Shown in pieces: positions 1-9,207 of a stretch of 64,000 nt of DNA. Position 1 is the first letter of the stretch, and each line of letters opens with the position of its first letter. The notes beneath the pieces are model-generated. The model searched no databases. It was not told where the DNA came from and saw only the letters and a list, made by a program, of their open reading frames with translations. This DNA comes from Neorhizobium petrolearium. Its GTDB lineage: Bacteria > Pseudomonadota > Alphaproteobacteria > Rhizobiales > Rhizobiaceae. Location of the stretch: contig NZ_JAGGJW010000001.1 of assembly GCF_017873175.1 (NCBI RefSeq), positions 434,001-498,000 of the forward strand, written 5' to 3'. Both the position numbers and the translations under genes were made by a program.

Positions 1-3000
1 GTTGAGGCCGACGGAGACGAAATCGAGTTCCATCTCGCCCGCCTCGATCTTGGAAATATCGAGCAGGTCGTTGACGATGTCGAGTACATGCCGGCCCGAG
101 CGGCCGATGTCGTTGGCATATTCGACGTAGCGCGGGTGGCCGATCGGCCCGAAGCGCTCGGTCGCCATCATGTCGGCGAAGCCGATGATCGCGTTGAGCG
201 GCGTACGGATCTCATGGCTTACATGGGCGAGGAACTCGCTCTTGTGGGCATTCGCCGTTTCGGCGGCCCGCTTGGCGGTGCGCAATTCGTCTTCCGTGCG
301 TTTCCACTGGGTGATGTCGCGGATGACGGCGCAGTAGCCGTTGGAGGAGGTGAGCTTGCCGATCGTCATGAAGAGCGGCAGGAACCCGCCCGATGCCTCG
401 CGGCCGATCACTTCCCGGCCGTCGTTCAGCACGCTTGCGACACCGTGGCCCGAAAGCCCGCTGAGGTAATCCAGAATGGCCCGTTGGCTTTCATGTGCGA
501 AGAGCGTGACGAAGGGTTTGCCGTTGATTTCTTCATTGTCGTAGTTGAAGAGCGCGCTCGCCGCCCTGTTCAGGGAACGGATATCGCCTTCCGCACCGAT
601 GATCACGACACCATCGGTCGCCGTTTCCAGGATGGCGCGCAGTTCCTCCACTTCGACCTGGAGCCTTGCCAGTTGGTCGGCGGGTCGCAGGGGCCGAATC
701 GGGATGACCTCGCTCGCTTCGCCGCTCTCGGATATTGTCGAACTTTCGGCGGAGACTGGCATCAGGGCCAGCATAAGTGCGGTTGTGTCGTCAAAGCGGA
801 CGGACTGCAGGCGGGCCGTCACGGGTACGATGACGTCGTCGGCCCGCACGACGACCATGCCGCCAGCCTCCGTCGTCTTGCCTTCCAAATCCTGGCGCTG
901 CAGGAGCGCATCAAGGCCGCCGACCTCCACCAGTGCATCGATAGACGCATAGCCAGTGAGCCGTAGGAATTCCGGATTGCCGTGGATCAGCCGGTCGCCG
1001 CTATGTATCAGAAGCGCCACCGGCATCTGGTCGATAATCTCGGCGGAAAAACTGATCCTTTCCCGCACCGGGATCATCCGGTTCAGGATCTCGCGGTCGG
1101 AAAACTCCGGTTGCAGGGCAGCCGGCTCTTCGGCAGCCGTCTCACTGTCCTCGGCTGGCCCGTCCGGAATATCGGCCAAAGCCTCGTTCGCTGCCTCCGC
1201 GAAAGCCGCCGCCTCGGCGTCGGAAATTTCTTCTTCGAGAGCGGCCCGCTCTTCCGATGCGTCCTGCGCCTCGATCAGGCTTTCCAGCGAAGTATCGTCA
1301 ACCGCTTCGGGAGCTGTAAGGTTGGAGCCTTCGCCCTGCGGCGTTTTGGCTCCCTTCGCAACCGGTTCGATCCGCTCCACGGCGGGCGTTTCCGGTTCAG
1401 CCGGAGTTTTGGACGTTTCCTCGTCGCGTCGGCCGACGAAATCGTCAAGCTGGCGGGCAATCTCGCGAAATGCCGCCTGCTCGCCGGGCGTCAGTCCATC
1501 GCGGCGGTTGGAGCGCCGCTCTTCGAGCTGGATCACCTTGTCGGAATGGCGGCGGCCAGGATTTTCCACGATCTTCAGCGCAGGGCGTTCCCCCTCCGGC
1601 CAGTCGAGTGCAGAGGAAGCCTGCCCGCCAGTCGCGGGCGTTTGAGCCTCCTCCGATGGCCGATCCGAAGAGCGCTCTTCGGCGCCGTTTTCTTCCTCAG
1701 GCTGTAGGGTGATCTCCTCCGCCTGCAATTCAGGCGCTTCCTGCAAAGTCTCAATCGGTTCTGCGGTCGTATCTGTCTCCGGCCCGACGGCATCCTCCGG
1801 TACGGTGCGGGTCAGCGTGAGGCCGATTGCGTTCGGGTCCTCGGTCGCGTCGCCGATCCGAACGATGCCGAAACCCCGGAAACCGTCGAACTCGCGGGTG
1901 CGCGTATAAGTCGGCAAGGCGGCAAGATCGACCGGCACCATGAGCGATGTTCCCTCGACCGGCCACCAGATGGTCTTGCCGGACCAGGTATCGCGCTTGT
2001 TGAGCAGCTCTGCGATCTTTCCGTCCGGATCGAGATGGAAGAGCGCGGCGAGATCGGTAAAGGCCATGCCGTTGATATCAGCCGCATGCGGGCCGACCGC
2101 ATCAGCGAATTCGCTCGAAACCTCGCTGAACCGGCCTTCCGCATCGATCTTCCAGACAAAACGGGTGGCGCGGCCGTCGCGGTGGAAGGCGAAGGCCGAC
2201 GGTTCGGGTGCATGAGTGCGGATCACAGGCGTTCTCGATGCGGACACGGCATCGATTGCCTCTGCGGGTGCAGGCTGTTCGACCGCAACGACCTCTGTAG
2301 TCTCCGTGTCCGGAACGAGTTCCTCCGTCGGTTCCACCATGTCTGCCGTTCCATCGGCGGATGCAGTGGATAAGGTCTCGTCGGTCGTCTCCTGGGCGGC
2401 CTGTATCACGGGCTCCTGATGGGCAGGCGCCGGCTGAGAGGCTTGCAGATCTCCACCGGTTTCCAGCGAGATTTCCTCTTCCGGTTCCTCTGGGTCTTCG
2501 ATCTCGGAAACGGCGGCAATCGCTTCCTCATAGGCATCGATTGGCACTGCCTCAACCGTGAAATCATCGTTCTGCTCGACGGCGACGGAAGGAGCAAGTT
2601 CCTCGGGGGCGGCAGGATCAGTCATGCTTTCCGTAGCTGCATCAACGGCCGGGATAGCCGGTGCCGCCTCTCTCGGCTCATAGCCGGTTTCTGTCGCGGA
2701 TCGGCCATGCGCGGTCTCGACGGTGAAGAGGAGGTGCAGAGCCGGCTTGTCGGAGAGTTTACCGATGGCGGCCGGCAAATAGCCCTTCACGGTGGGGATC
2801 GGCCGCTTGACGAGACGGCCGGGATCGCTGCCTGCCATGATGGTCAGCATCCTTGCTGTCTGGGTTGTGACGCCGAGACCAGCAAACTCGGCGGATGCGG
2901 CAAGGACGTCACCATTCTCGTCGATGACCGCGATATGGGTGTCGGGGTCGTCGAAGCCCTCGATCATGCGGGCGGCGCAGGACAGCGGTGACAGTTGCCC

Positions 3001-3369
3001 CTTTTCCAACGGCGCGCTGAACAAGACCGCCGTTTCGCCCTGGACCTGGATAAGCTCGCAGACGGCCTGTACTGGAACGCGTTGGAAGCCTGAGGGGACA
3101 CGGATGGTGAAATGACGGATATCGCCGACCATGCCAAGCTGCCGCGCCGCCACTTCCGTCTGGCGGAAGGCGATGTCGACGCGGTTCGGGCCTTGGTCGA
3201 GGAAGTCGTAGATGGAGTCGAAGCCGAAAAGATCGGCACCCCGACCATTGGCCCAGAGCGGGCTCTTCATGTCGGGGGAGAACAGCACGATCGCTTCGCC
3301 CGCCGCAAAGCGATCGCGCACGCGTTCATGCACGGCAATATCAATGAACGGGTATTGAACTGCGGACAT
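1..3369 (-). CDS. cbrA: PAS-domain sensor histidine kinase, CbrA/PdhS/PleC/DivJ class (C-terminus off the left edge)
   Basis: 1123 codons are visible from an ATG; the catalytic ATPase domain lies outside the window. The last ~70 visible residues hold the HisKA box with the phospho-acceptor motif HEIRTPLNAIIGFADMM and the following DLLDISKIEAGEME helix, typical of kinases acting on the DivK-CtrA cell-cycle relay. Just before it is a PAS domain (about residues 920-1030), with another PAS-like segment near 780-860. No membrane helix or signal peptide is seen, so it is probably cytoplasmic. Two long Glu/Ala/Pro-rich acidic linkers separate the folded parts. It is divergent from a phasin gene. From memory, S. 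meliloti cbrA and phaP1 are neighbours in this way, which is the reason for the symbol. The kinase assignment is firm; the exact orthologue is an inference. Confidence 0.8.
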   Translation of the reverse strand, partial: MSAVQYPFIDIAVHERVRDRFAAGEAIVLFSPDMKSPLWANGRGADLFGFDSIYDFLDQGPNRVDIAFRQTEVAARQLGMVGDIRHFTIRVPSGFQRVPVQAVCELIQVQGETAVLFSAPLEKGQLSPLSCAARMIEGFDDPDTHIAVIDENGDVLAASAEFAGLGVTTQTARMLTIMAGSDPGRLVKRPIPTVKGYLPAAIGKLSDKPALHLLFTVETAHGRSATETGYEPREAAPAIPAVDAATESMTDPAAPEELAPSVAVEQNDDFTVEAVPIDAYEEAIAAVSEIEDPEEPEEEISLETGGDLQASQPAPAHQEPVIQAAQETTDETLSTASADGTADMVEPTEELVPDTETTEVVAVEQPAPAEAIDAVSASRTPVIRTHAPEPSAFAFHRDGRATRFVWKIDAEGRFSEVSSEFADAVGPHAADINGMAFTDLAALFHLDPDGKIAELLNKRDTWSGKTIWWPVEGTSLMVPVDLAALPTYTRTREFDGFRGFGIVRIGDATEDPNAIGLTLTRTVPEDAVGPETDTTAEPIETLQEAPELQAEEITLQPEEENGAEERSSDRPSEEAQTPATGGQASSALDWPEGERPALKIVENPGRRHSDKVIQLEERRSNRRDGLTPGEQAAFREIARQLDDFVGRRDEETSKTPAEPETPAVERIEPVAKGAKTPQGEGSNLTAPEAVDDTSLESLIEAQDASEERAALEEEISDAEAAAFAEAANEALADIPDGPAEDSETAAEEPAALQPEFSDREILNRMIPVRERISFSAEIIDQMPVALLIHSGDRLIHGNPEFLRLTGYASIDALVEVGGLDALLQRQDLEGKTTEAGGMVVVRADDVIVPVTARLQSVRFDDTTALMLALMPVSAESSTISESGEASEVIPIRPLRPADQLARLQVEVEELRAILETATDGVVIIGAEGDIRSLNRAASALFNYDNEEINGKPFVTLFAHESQRAILDYLSGLSGHGVASVLNDGREVIGREASGGFLPLFMTIGKLTSSNGYCAVIRDITQWKRTEDELRTAKRAAETANAHKSEFLAHVSHEIRTPLNAIIGFADMMATERFGPIGHPRYVEYANDIGRSGRHVLDIVNDLLDISKIEAGEMELDFVSVGLN

Positions 3370-3500
3370 GAGCGAAACCTATAGGGCGTTTGTGACCGTA
3401 TTTCTGCGGAATTTAACAGATTGTTAATAACCCCCCGCCGCATTCGGGTCGAGAGCGGCGATACCCAAACCTGCGATAGGGTTAATTTCGGAAATTGTTA

Positions 3501-3535
3501 ATTGTGCAGCGCACAATGATATTGCAATGCACAAT
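3501..3535 (+). promoter_or_regulatory. Two TGC-N3-GCA boxes (PhaR/AniA-like operator) upstream of the phasin
   Basis: A perfect inverted repeat ATTGTGC-AGC-GCACAAT is followed 6 nt later by TTGCAATGCACAA. Both contain the TGC-N3-GCA core (3505-3513 and 3523-3531). PhaR/AniA repressors of polyhydroxybutyrate genes are known to bind TGC-rich sites at phasin promoters. The second box overlaps the likely -35 element, which fits repression. Confidence 0.6.
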
Positions 3536-3550
3536 GGCATCGGCTATATA
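3522..3550 (+). promoter_or_regulatory. Probable sigma-70 promoter of the phasin gene
   Basis: TTGCAA (3522-3527) and TATATA (3545-3550) are separated by exactly 17 nt, about 55 nt before the phasin start codon. The -35 lies inside the second TGC-N3-GCA box. Confidence 0.55.
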
Positions 3551-3605
3551 AGAGGCATGAGAGCTTCGGTTCTGCCGAAGAAAACGCCAACGAGGACCTG
3601 AAACG

Positions 3606-4052
3606 ATGGCATACAAGACCGACGACATCTTTTCTTTCTCCGCTTTCGATCCGGCTAGGCTGACTGAAGGCTTACGTGAATTTGCTGAAAAGGGCGCCAC
3701 CCAGTCTCGCGAAGCTTATGCTAAGATGAAGACGGCTGCCGAGGAAGCCACCAAAACGGTGGAAACCACATTGCAGTCGGCCCAGGCAGGCTCTGTCGAA
3801 CTTGGCCTCAAGGCCATCGACGTAATGCGCACCAATGCCGACATGTCGCTCTCGCATATGGAAGCGCTGCTTGGCGTGAAGTCCGTTTCCGAATTGATCG
3901 AACTGCAGACAGCTTACATCCGCAAGCAGGCTGAAGTCACCGTCGAGCAGGCCAAGTCCCTGCAGGACGCCACCCGCAAACTCGCCGAAGACGTTGCGAA
4001 GCCGGGCAAGGACGCTGCCGAAAAGGTCATGGCAACCTTCAAGGCTGCTTGA
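3606..4052 (+). CDS. Phasin family protein (PHB granule-associated)
   Basis: 148 residues with the phasin_2 pattern: a short hydrophobic start with FSFSAFDPARLTEG, then long amphipathic helices rich in Ala, Glu, Lys and Gln without Cys or Trp. Phasins coat polyhydroxybutyrate granules and control their size and number. The start is supported by GAGGAC about 9 nt upstream. The gene is alone: a strong terminator follows directly, and the upstream region carries PhaR-like boxes, so derepression when granules sequester the repressor is expected. It is probably phaP1-like, but which rhizobial phasin paralogue it matches cannot be decided here. Confidence 0.88.
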   Translation: MAYKTDDIFSFSAFDPARLTEGLREFAEKGATQSREAYAKMKTAAEEATKTVETTLQSAQAGSVELGLKAIDVMRTNADMSLSHMEALLGVKSVSELIELQTAYIRKQAEVTVEQAKSLQDATRKLAEDVAKPGKDAAEKVMATFKAA

Positions 4053-4073
4053 TGTTCGAATTGGTTTTTCAAG

Positions 4074-4105
4074 AAGAGGCCGGAGCCCACTCCGGCCTCT
4101 TCTAT
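4074..4105 (+). terminator. Rho-independent terminator of the phasin gene
   Basis: A perfect 12-bp stem (AAGAGGCCGGAG paired with CTCCGGCCTCTT, loop CCCA) ends in TTCTATTT, 21 nt after the phasin stop. Confidence 0.85.
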
Positions 4106-4178
4106 TTGCGGAAGGGGGCTTGCAAAAAGAACTCGATGGCCGTATGTGACCCGCAATACCGCTTCGGCGGCTTCTTGT

Positions 4179-4255
4179 GCGGTTGTAGCTCAGTTGGTTA
4201 GAGCGCAGGTTTGTGGCACCTGAGGTCGGTGGTTCAACTCCACCCAACCGTACCA
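4179..4255 (+). tRNA. tRNA-His (anticodon GTG), alphaproteobacterial type without G-1
   Basis: The full cloverleaf can be folded by eye: acceptor GCGGTTG pairs with CAACCGT (G1:U72 wobble), anticodon stem CAGGT/ACCTG, loop TTGTGGC with GTG at 4213-4215, T-arm with GGTTCAACTC, and an encoded CCA. The discriminator base is A73 and the base before position 1 is T. The usual bacterial G-1:C73 pair is therefore absent, as is known for many alphaproteobacteria whose HisRS has changed its identity rules. Confidence 0.95.
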
Positions 4256-4335
4256 TTTTTATCTTTATACCCGTTGTGAATTTGGCGCTTTTTCTCTCGT
4301 CGCCATCTTTTAAGCCAAAATCGAACACATTTTTG

Positions 4336-4365
4336 TGCAGTGCAGTATAAGATCTTGTCAAGATC
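4336..4365 (+). promoter_or_regulatory. TGC-N3-GCA box and adjoining 15-bp palindrome before the small HTH gene
   Basis: TGCAGTGCA (4336-4344) has the same TGC-N3-GCA core as the two boxes before the phasin. TATAAG follows directly as a possible -10. Six nt after the box is the perfect palindrome GATCTTG-T-CAAGATC (4351-4365). The downstream gene starts 122 nt later. Which regulator binds is an inference. Confidence 0.4.
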
Positions 4366-4487
4366 GCCAGCATGCCTATCTATGCGCCAGCGGGTGCCTA
4401 AATTTTTGGACACTTGCGTCTTGGGCAGCCGCCCCCTTCACCTGCCCGGTTTATCCGGCAGGTCTTTCCAGAAGGAGAGTCACCAGC

Positions 4488-4733
4488 ATGACGATTTCTA
4501 TCAATAATTTCGCCTCCGCGAACGGAACCCAGCTTTCTCCTCAGCATATTGCCGCCGCCGTTGCCGAAGCGCGCCGTGCCGTGGGCTACAGTATCGAGGA
4601 ACTCGCCATTACGACCGGTCTCATCGGTGACGAGATCGTCCGCATCGAGAACGGCATGGATGCCGATCCGGCCAAGTTGAGGCGCATCGCGGCAGCCCTG
4701 CAGGTTCCTGTTTCCAAATTTCTGCCTGTCTGA
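4488..4733 (+). CDS. Small Xre-type helix-turn-helix protein
   Basis: 81 residues. Residues ~20-78 form a Cro/C1-type HTH: helix pair with VGYSIEELAITTGL, recognition part GDEIVRIENGMDADP, and a closing AALQVPVSKFL helix. There is no extra sensory domain, so it is a bare DNA-binding module or a partner of another factor. The ATG is preceded by AAGGAGAG at good spacing. An in-frame upstream extension exists but lacks such a site. It stands alone after tRNA-His. Target unknown. Confidence 0.75.
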   Translation: MTISINNFASANGTQLSPQHIAAAVAEARRAVGYSIEELAITTGLIGDEIVRIENGMDADPAKLRRIAAALQVPVSKFLPV

Positions 4734-4832
4734 TTTTCAGGTTTTCCGGCCGCGTCGGCGGCCGGCCCCCTTTTGCCGCAGCGGCTCCCGGTGACGGCGG
4801 GCCTGCCCCATAGGCATTCCTCTGCTTCCCGG

Positions 4833-5714
4833 TCACACGAAAATAGACCTTTCCTTGTCCACCAGTTCCCTCAGAAACGCCACGACGGTGCGCAGCCGCA
4901 TCAAATCGCGCGTCGTTTCGTGGTAGGTGGTCCAGTAGGATCGCCGGATGACGATCTCCGGCAGCACGCGGATCAGTTCCGGATACTGCCGCGCCACGTA
5001 ATCGTGCAGGATGCCGATACCGGCGCCGGAACGCACTGCTTCCGTCTGGCCAATGGCGCTTGATATCTCGAAACCAGCATCCCAGTCGCGCATCACCTCA
5101 CCGGTGAAATTAAGTGAGGGTGAAAAAATCAGATCCTCGACATAGCCGATGCGCGGATGGCCTTTGAGATCCTCGACGTTATGAGGCATGCCTGCCTGGT
5201 CGAGATAGGCGTTTGAGGCGTAGAGCCCGAGCGTGTAGTCGGTAAGTTTGGATGAGACGAGTCGTCCCTGTTCGGGGCGCTCGATGGTGATTGCGATATC
5301 CGCCTCGCGCTGGGAAAGCGAAAAGGACCGTGGCACCGGCACGAGTTGCAGTTTCAGTTCCGGATGCCGGCGCGTAAGCCGCCCCAGCCGTGAAGCGAGG
5401 AAGGAGACGCCGAAACCGTCCGGGGCGCCGATCCTCACCGTCCCGGCAATCGCCGTGTCGATCCGACCGGTCGAAGCCTGGGCGGCCAGCATTTCGGTCT
5501 CCATCCGCTCGGCGGCGCGGAAGAAGATCTCGCCCTCGGCCGTCAATTCGCAGCCGTTCGTGCGGCGGACGAGGAGCCGCGTGCGGAGGTCTTCCTCCAG
5601 TGCAGTCACCCGGCGCCCGAGCGTCGCATGGTTGATGCCGAGCCGGCGCGAGGCGGCCAGAATTTGGCCACTACGCGCTACCGCCAGGAACATACGCACA
5701 TCATCCCAGTTCAA
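4833..5714 (-). CDS. LysR-family transcriptional regulator (TTG start)
   Basis: 293 residues. The N-terminal winged HTH begins NWDDVRMFLAVARSGQ and has the LysR pattern NHATLGRRVTALEEDL; the remainder is a LysR substrate-binding fold. I chose TTG because GGAGG lies 5 nt before it and the homologous start of the family is at this Asn-Trp; an in-frame ATG 60 nt upstream has no ribosome-binding site. Genes with this N-terminus commonly sit divergent to mmsA in rhizobia (recollection). Here mmsA is 1.6 kb away because a two-gene cassette lies between. It probably controls mmsA; not proven. Confidence 0.85.
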   Translation of the reverse strand: MNWDDVRMFLAVARSGQILAASRRLGINHATLGRRVTALEEDLRTRLLVRRTNGCELTAEGEIFFRAAERMETEMLAAQASTGRIDTAIAGTVRIGAPDGFGVSFLASRLGRLTRRHPELKLQLVPVPRSFSLSQREADIAITIERPEQGRLVSSKLTDYTLGLYASNAYLDQAGMPHNVEDLKGHPRIGYVEDLIFSPSLNFTGEVMRDWDAGFEISSAIGQTEAVRSGAGIGILHDYVARQYPELIRVLPEIVIRRSYWTTYHETTRDLMRLRTVVAFLRELVDKERSIFV

Positions 5715-5725
5715 ATCGGCCTCCG

Positions 5726-5745
5726 GATGTCGAATTTTGCACAAC
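5726..5745. repeat. Left copy of a 20-bp direct repeat bounding the Rrf2/FAD-reductase cassette
   Basis: GATGTCGAATTTTGCACAAC here matches 19 of 20 bases of the copy at 7254-7273, in the same orientation. It lies 12 nt upstream of the LysR start, while the other copy lies before mmsA. It may be an insertion duplication or a duplicated LysR operator. Confidence 0.7.
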
Positions 5746-5780
5746 TGTTTTAGCAGCAGCCGGAAGGAGGGCAAGCTGGA

Positions 5781-6215
5781 TCAGCGTGCGAGAGCCGCCA
5801 CCTTTGTCTCGAAGTCGTCGGCGATCTGTGAGAGCCTGATGGTTGCAAAGCGGCTGAGAAGCAGTTCCTCCGCCTCGCGGCGGGTCTTGTCCAGGGCGTC
5901 GTTGACGGCGATCTCCACCAGGCACTCGGCATGGTCCGAGGAGGGCACGAGGCAGAACAATTCCGGCCGGTCGAGCGCCTCGTAGACGTCAAGCAGGGTA
6001 ATCTTGTCCAAGGGGCGGGCGAGCGTCCAGCCGCCGCCATGGCCCTTTTCGGACTGCACGTAGCCCCGTTCACGCAAGCCCGCCATCGTCCGGCGCACCA
6101 CGACCGGATTGGTGTTCAGCATGCGGCCGATCATTTCGGATGTCATCGGGCCGCCACCCCGTTCCAGATGAATCAGCACGTGCAGCATGCGCGATAATCG
6201 GCTGTCGCCTCTCAT
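5781..6215 (-). CDS. Rrf2-family transcriptional regulator
   Basis: 144 residues. The winged HTH contains MTSEMIGRMLNTNPVVVRR and the wing EKGHGGGWTLARP, diagnostic of Rrf2. Cys residues occur only in the LFCLVP and ECLVEI segments, so the three-Cys iron-sulfur set of IscR/RirA is not complete. It is closer to Rrf2 proteins that respond to other redox or electrophile signals. It is divergently transcribed from the FAD oxidoreductase gene with a 128-nt shared region, so it most likely controls that gene and itself. It lies inside the interval bounded by the two 20-bp direct repeats. Confidence 0.85.
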   Translation of the reverse strand: MRGDSRLSRMLHVLIHLERGGGPMTSEMIGRMLNTNPVVVRRTMAGLRERGYVQSEKGHGGGWTLARPLDKITLLDVYEALDRPELFCLVPSSDHAECLVEIAVNDALDKTRREAEELLLSRFATIRLSQIADDFETKVAALAR

Positions 6216-6343
6216 TTTCCGTCCTTTCGAGCGTCGCCTGCTTTTCTACGTGAATATCGATCTCGCAACAAGTTTTGTTACATGTCTTGCGTCAATGGAA
6301 GAATCGTAACATAAAAAGATACATGAAATCGAAAGGGACCGTC

Positions 6344-7240
6344 ATGGATTTTGATGTGATTGTTATCGGCGGCAGTTTTGCCGGCCTGTCGGCTGCCATG
6401 CAACTCGTGCGTGCTCGCCGCAGGATGCTTTTGATCGACGCGGGCAAGCCGCGAAACCGTTTCGCCGAGGCCTCGCATGGTTTTCTCGGGCAGGACGGGG
6501 CTCCACCAGCGGCAATCCGGCAGACCGCGCTCATGCAATTGCGACGGTATCCGGCCTTTAGCGAGATTACCGGCGTGGCAAGGGCAGCGGAGCGGAGTAC
6601 CGGCGGCTTCCGGGTGACGCTGGAAGACGGCCGGACATATCGCGCTCGCCGCCTGATCCTTGCCATCGGCGTTGAGGATATCCTGCCGGAAGTTGACGGT
6701 CTCACCTCGCTCTGGGGCAGGTATGTCTTGCATTGCCCCTATTGCCATGGCTACGAGATCGGCGGCGGGCCGATTGGCCTCCTGGCATCCTCGGTGCTCG
6801 CCCAGCATCAGGCGATGCTGCTTCCCGACTGGGGCGAGACGACCGTATTCGTCGAGCCGGGCGTGGAGTTTTCCGCCGATGATCTCCGGGCGATCGAAGG
6901 TCGAGGAGCGAAACTGGAGCACTCGAAACTGGTTCGGCTCGTCTCCGAAGGCGGGGCGCTGAAAGCTGCCGAGCTTGCCGATGGCCGCTCTGTTCCGGTC
7001 AAGGCGCTGTTCGTGCAGACCCGAGTGACGCCTGCCTCGCCGCTCGCCGAGATGCTCGGGGCGGCGATGGAGGAGGGGCCGCAGGGGCCATATATCCGCA
7101 CCGACGAATGGGGTGCGACCAGCATCGACGGATTGTTTGCGGCGGGGGATGCCGCAAGCCCGATGCACAACGGGACGCTGGCCAGCGCAGCGGGTGTCCG
7201 GGCCGGCGTCAATGCGCATCGGTCGCTGGTTGTGGAGTGA
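6344..7240 (+). CDS. FAD/NAD(P) thioredoxin-reductase-like oxidoreductase
   Basis: 298 residues. The N-terminal FAD Rossmann motif is VIGGSFAGLSAA; the redox pair lies in HCPYCHGYE; the second nucleotide-binding segment begins GGGPIGLLASS, and the C-terminal FAD contact is GLFAAGDAAS. This is the thioredoxin-reductase fold, but the family includes many stand-alone reductases without a thioredoxin partner. The ATG is preceded by AAAGGGA; two further in-frame ATGs upstream are less well placed. It is divergent from the Rrf2 gene. The substrate cannot be deduced. Confidence 0.85.
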   Translation: MDFDVIVIGGSFAGLSAAMQLVRARRRMLLIDAGKPRNRFAEASHGFLGQDGAPPAAIRQTALMQLRRYPAFSEITGVARAAERSTGGFRVTLEDGRTYRARRLILAIGVEDILPEVDGLTSLWGRYVLHCPYCHGYEIGGGPIGLLASSVLAQHQAMLLPDWGETTVFVEPGVEFSADDLRAIEGRGAKLEHSKLVRLVSEGGALKAAELADGRSVPVKALFVQTRVTPASPLAEMLGAAMEEGPQGPYIRTDEWGATSIDGLFAAGDAASPMHNGTLASAAGVRAGVNAHRSLVVE

Positions 7241-7253
7241 AACTGACCGCCAT

Positions 7254-7273
7254 GATGTCGAAATTTGCACAAC
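7254..7273. repeat. Right copy of the 20-bp direct repeat
   Basis: GATGTCGAAATTTGCACAAC matches the copy at 5726-5745 with one mismatch and lies 78 nt before mmsA. Removing one copy plus the intervening 1.5 kb would leave a single divergent LysR/mmsA intergenic region. Confidence 0.7.
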
Positions 7274-7350
7274 GGATGCGTGAACTACGGCGTTGCCTTG
7301 TGTAATTCCGGGGGTATCCTCCAAGGTCAGAACAGATCGGAGGAACCACC

Positions 7351-8847
<1,497 letters not shown>

Positions 8848-8877
8848 GCGAGGCGGGTATTGCAGTTTCCTCCTATG

Positions 8878-8900
8878 CGGGCTCCTTCGGGAGCCCGTTT
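8878..8900 (+). terminator. Terminator after mmsA
   Basis: CGGGCTCC pairs with GGAGCCCG around a TTCG loop, followed by TTT. Confidence 0.7.
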
Positions 8901-8965
8901 GCGTTCCACCGTTGACGTTTAATTTCTCTGTCCTAATTTAGCGTTCGGCTGGGACGGGGAGTGCC

Positions 8966-9091
8966 ATGGTTTACGAGTGGGATGAGAAGCGCGCCCGGCG
9001 CGCCTACTGGATCAGAAAAGGTTTTGGTTTCCTGATCCTTGCATGCGTCACCGCAATTCCGGTGTGGGTAGCGGCCACGCTGATCCGGTAA
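8966..9091 (+). CDS. Small single-pass membrane protein, 41 aa
   Basis: Begins MVYEWDEKRARRAYWIRKG and continues into one hydrophobic helix (GFLILACVTAIPVWVAATLI). The basic N-terminus predicts an N-in topology. The ATG follows GGGGAG at suitable distance. It sits between the mmsA terminator and the terminator of the convergent iron-binding-protein gene. Function unknown. The coding call rests on the membrane pattern and the ribosome-binding site only. Confidence 0.55.
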   Translation: MVYEWDEKRARRAYWIRKGFGFLILACVTAIPVWVAATLIR

Positions 9092-9125
9092 ATATGCAGT
9101 TACTCCAAACCGGCGTCACGCTACG

Positions 9126-9153
9126 AAAAAGCCGGCGCTGTGATAGCGCCGGC
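9126..9153 (-). terminator. Terminator of the iron-binding-protein gene
   Basis: On the minus strand GCCGGCGCT and AGCGCCGGC form a 9-bp stem with a 5-nt loop, followed by TTTTT. Confidence 0.85.
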
Positions 9154-9207
9154 CGTAAGGTTCACGGTAAATCGGCCACCCGACGGCTTCCGGGTGCGAG
9201 GCGTTCC

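Noticed and set aside
88-3384. Several plus-strand open frames of 60-290 codons across the first 3.3 kb
   Set aside because: They are antisense shadows of the sensor kinase gene; the minus-strand translation shows PAS and HisKA motifs, the plus-strand ones show no domain.
4179-4255. tRNA-His as an integration site for a genomic island
   Set aside because: No integrase and no repeated tRNA 3' end were seen downstream; the following genes are ordinary.
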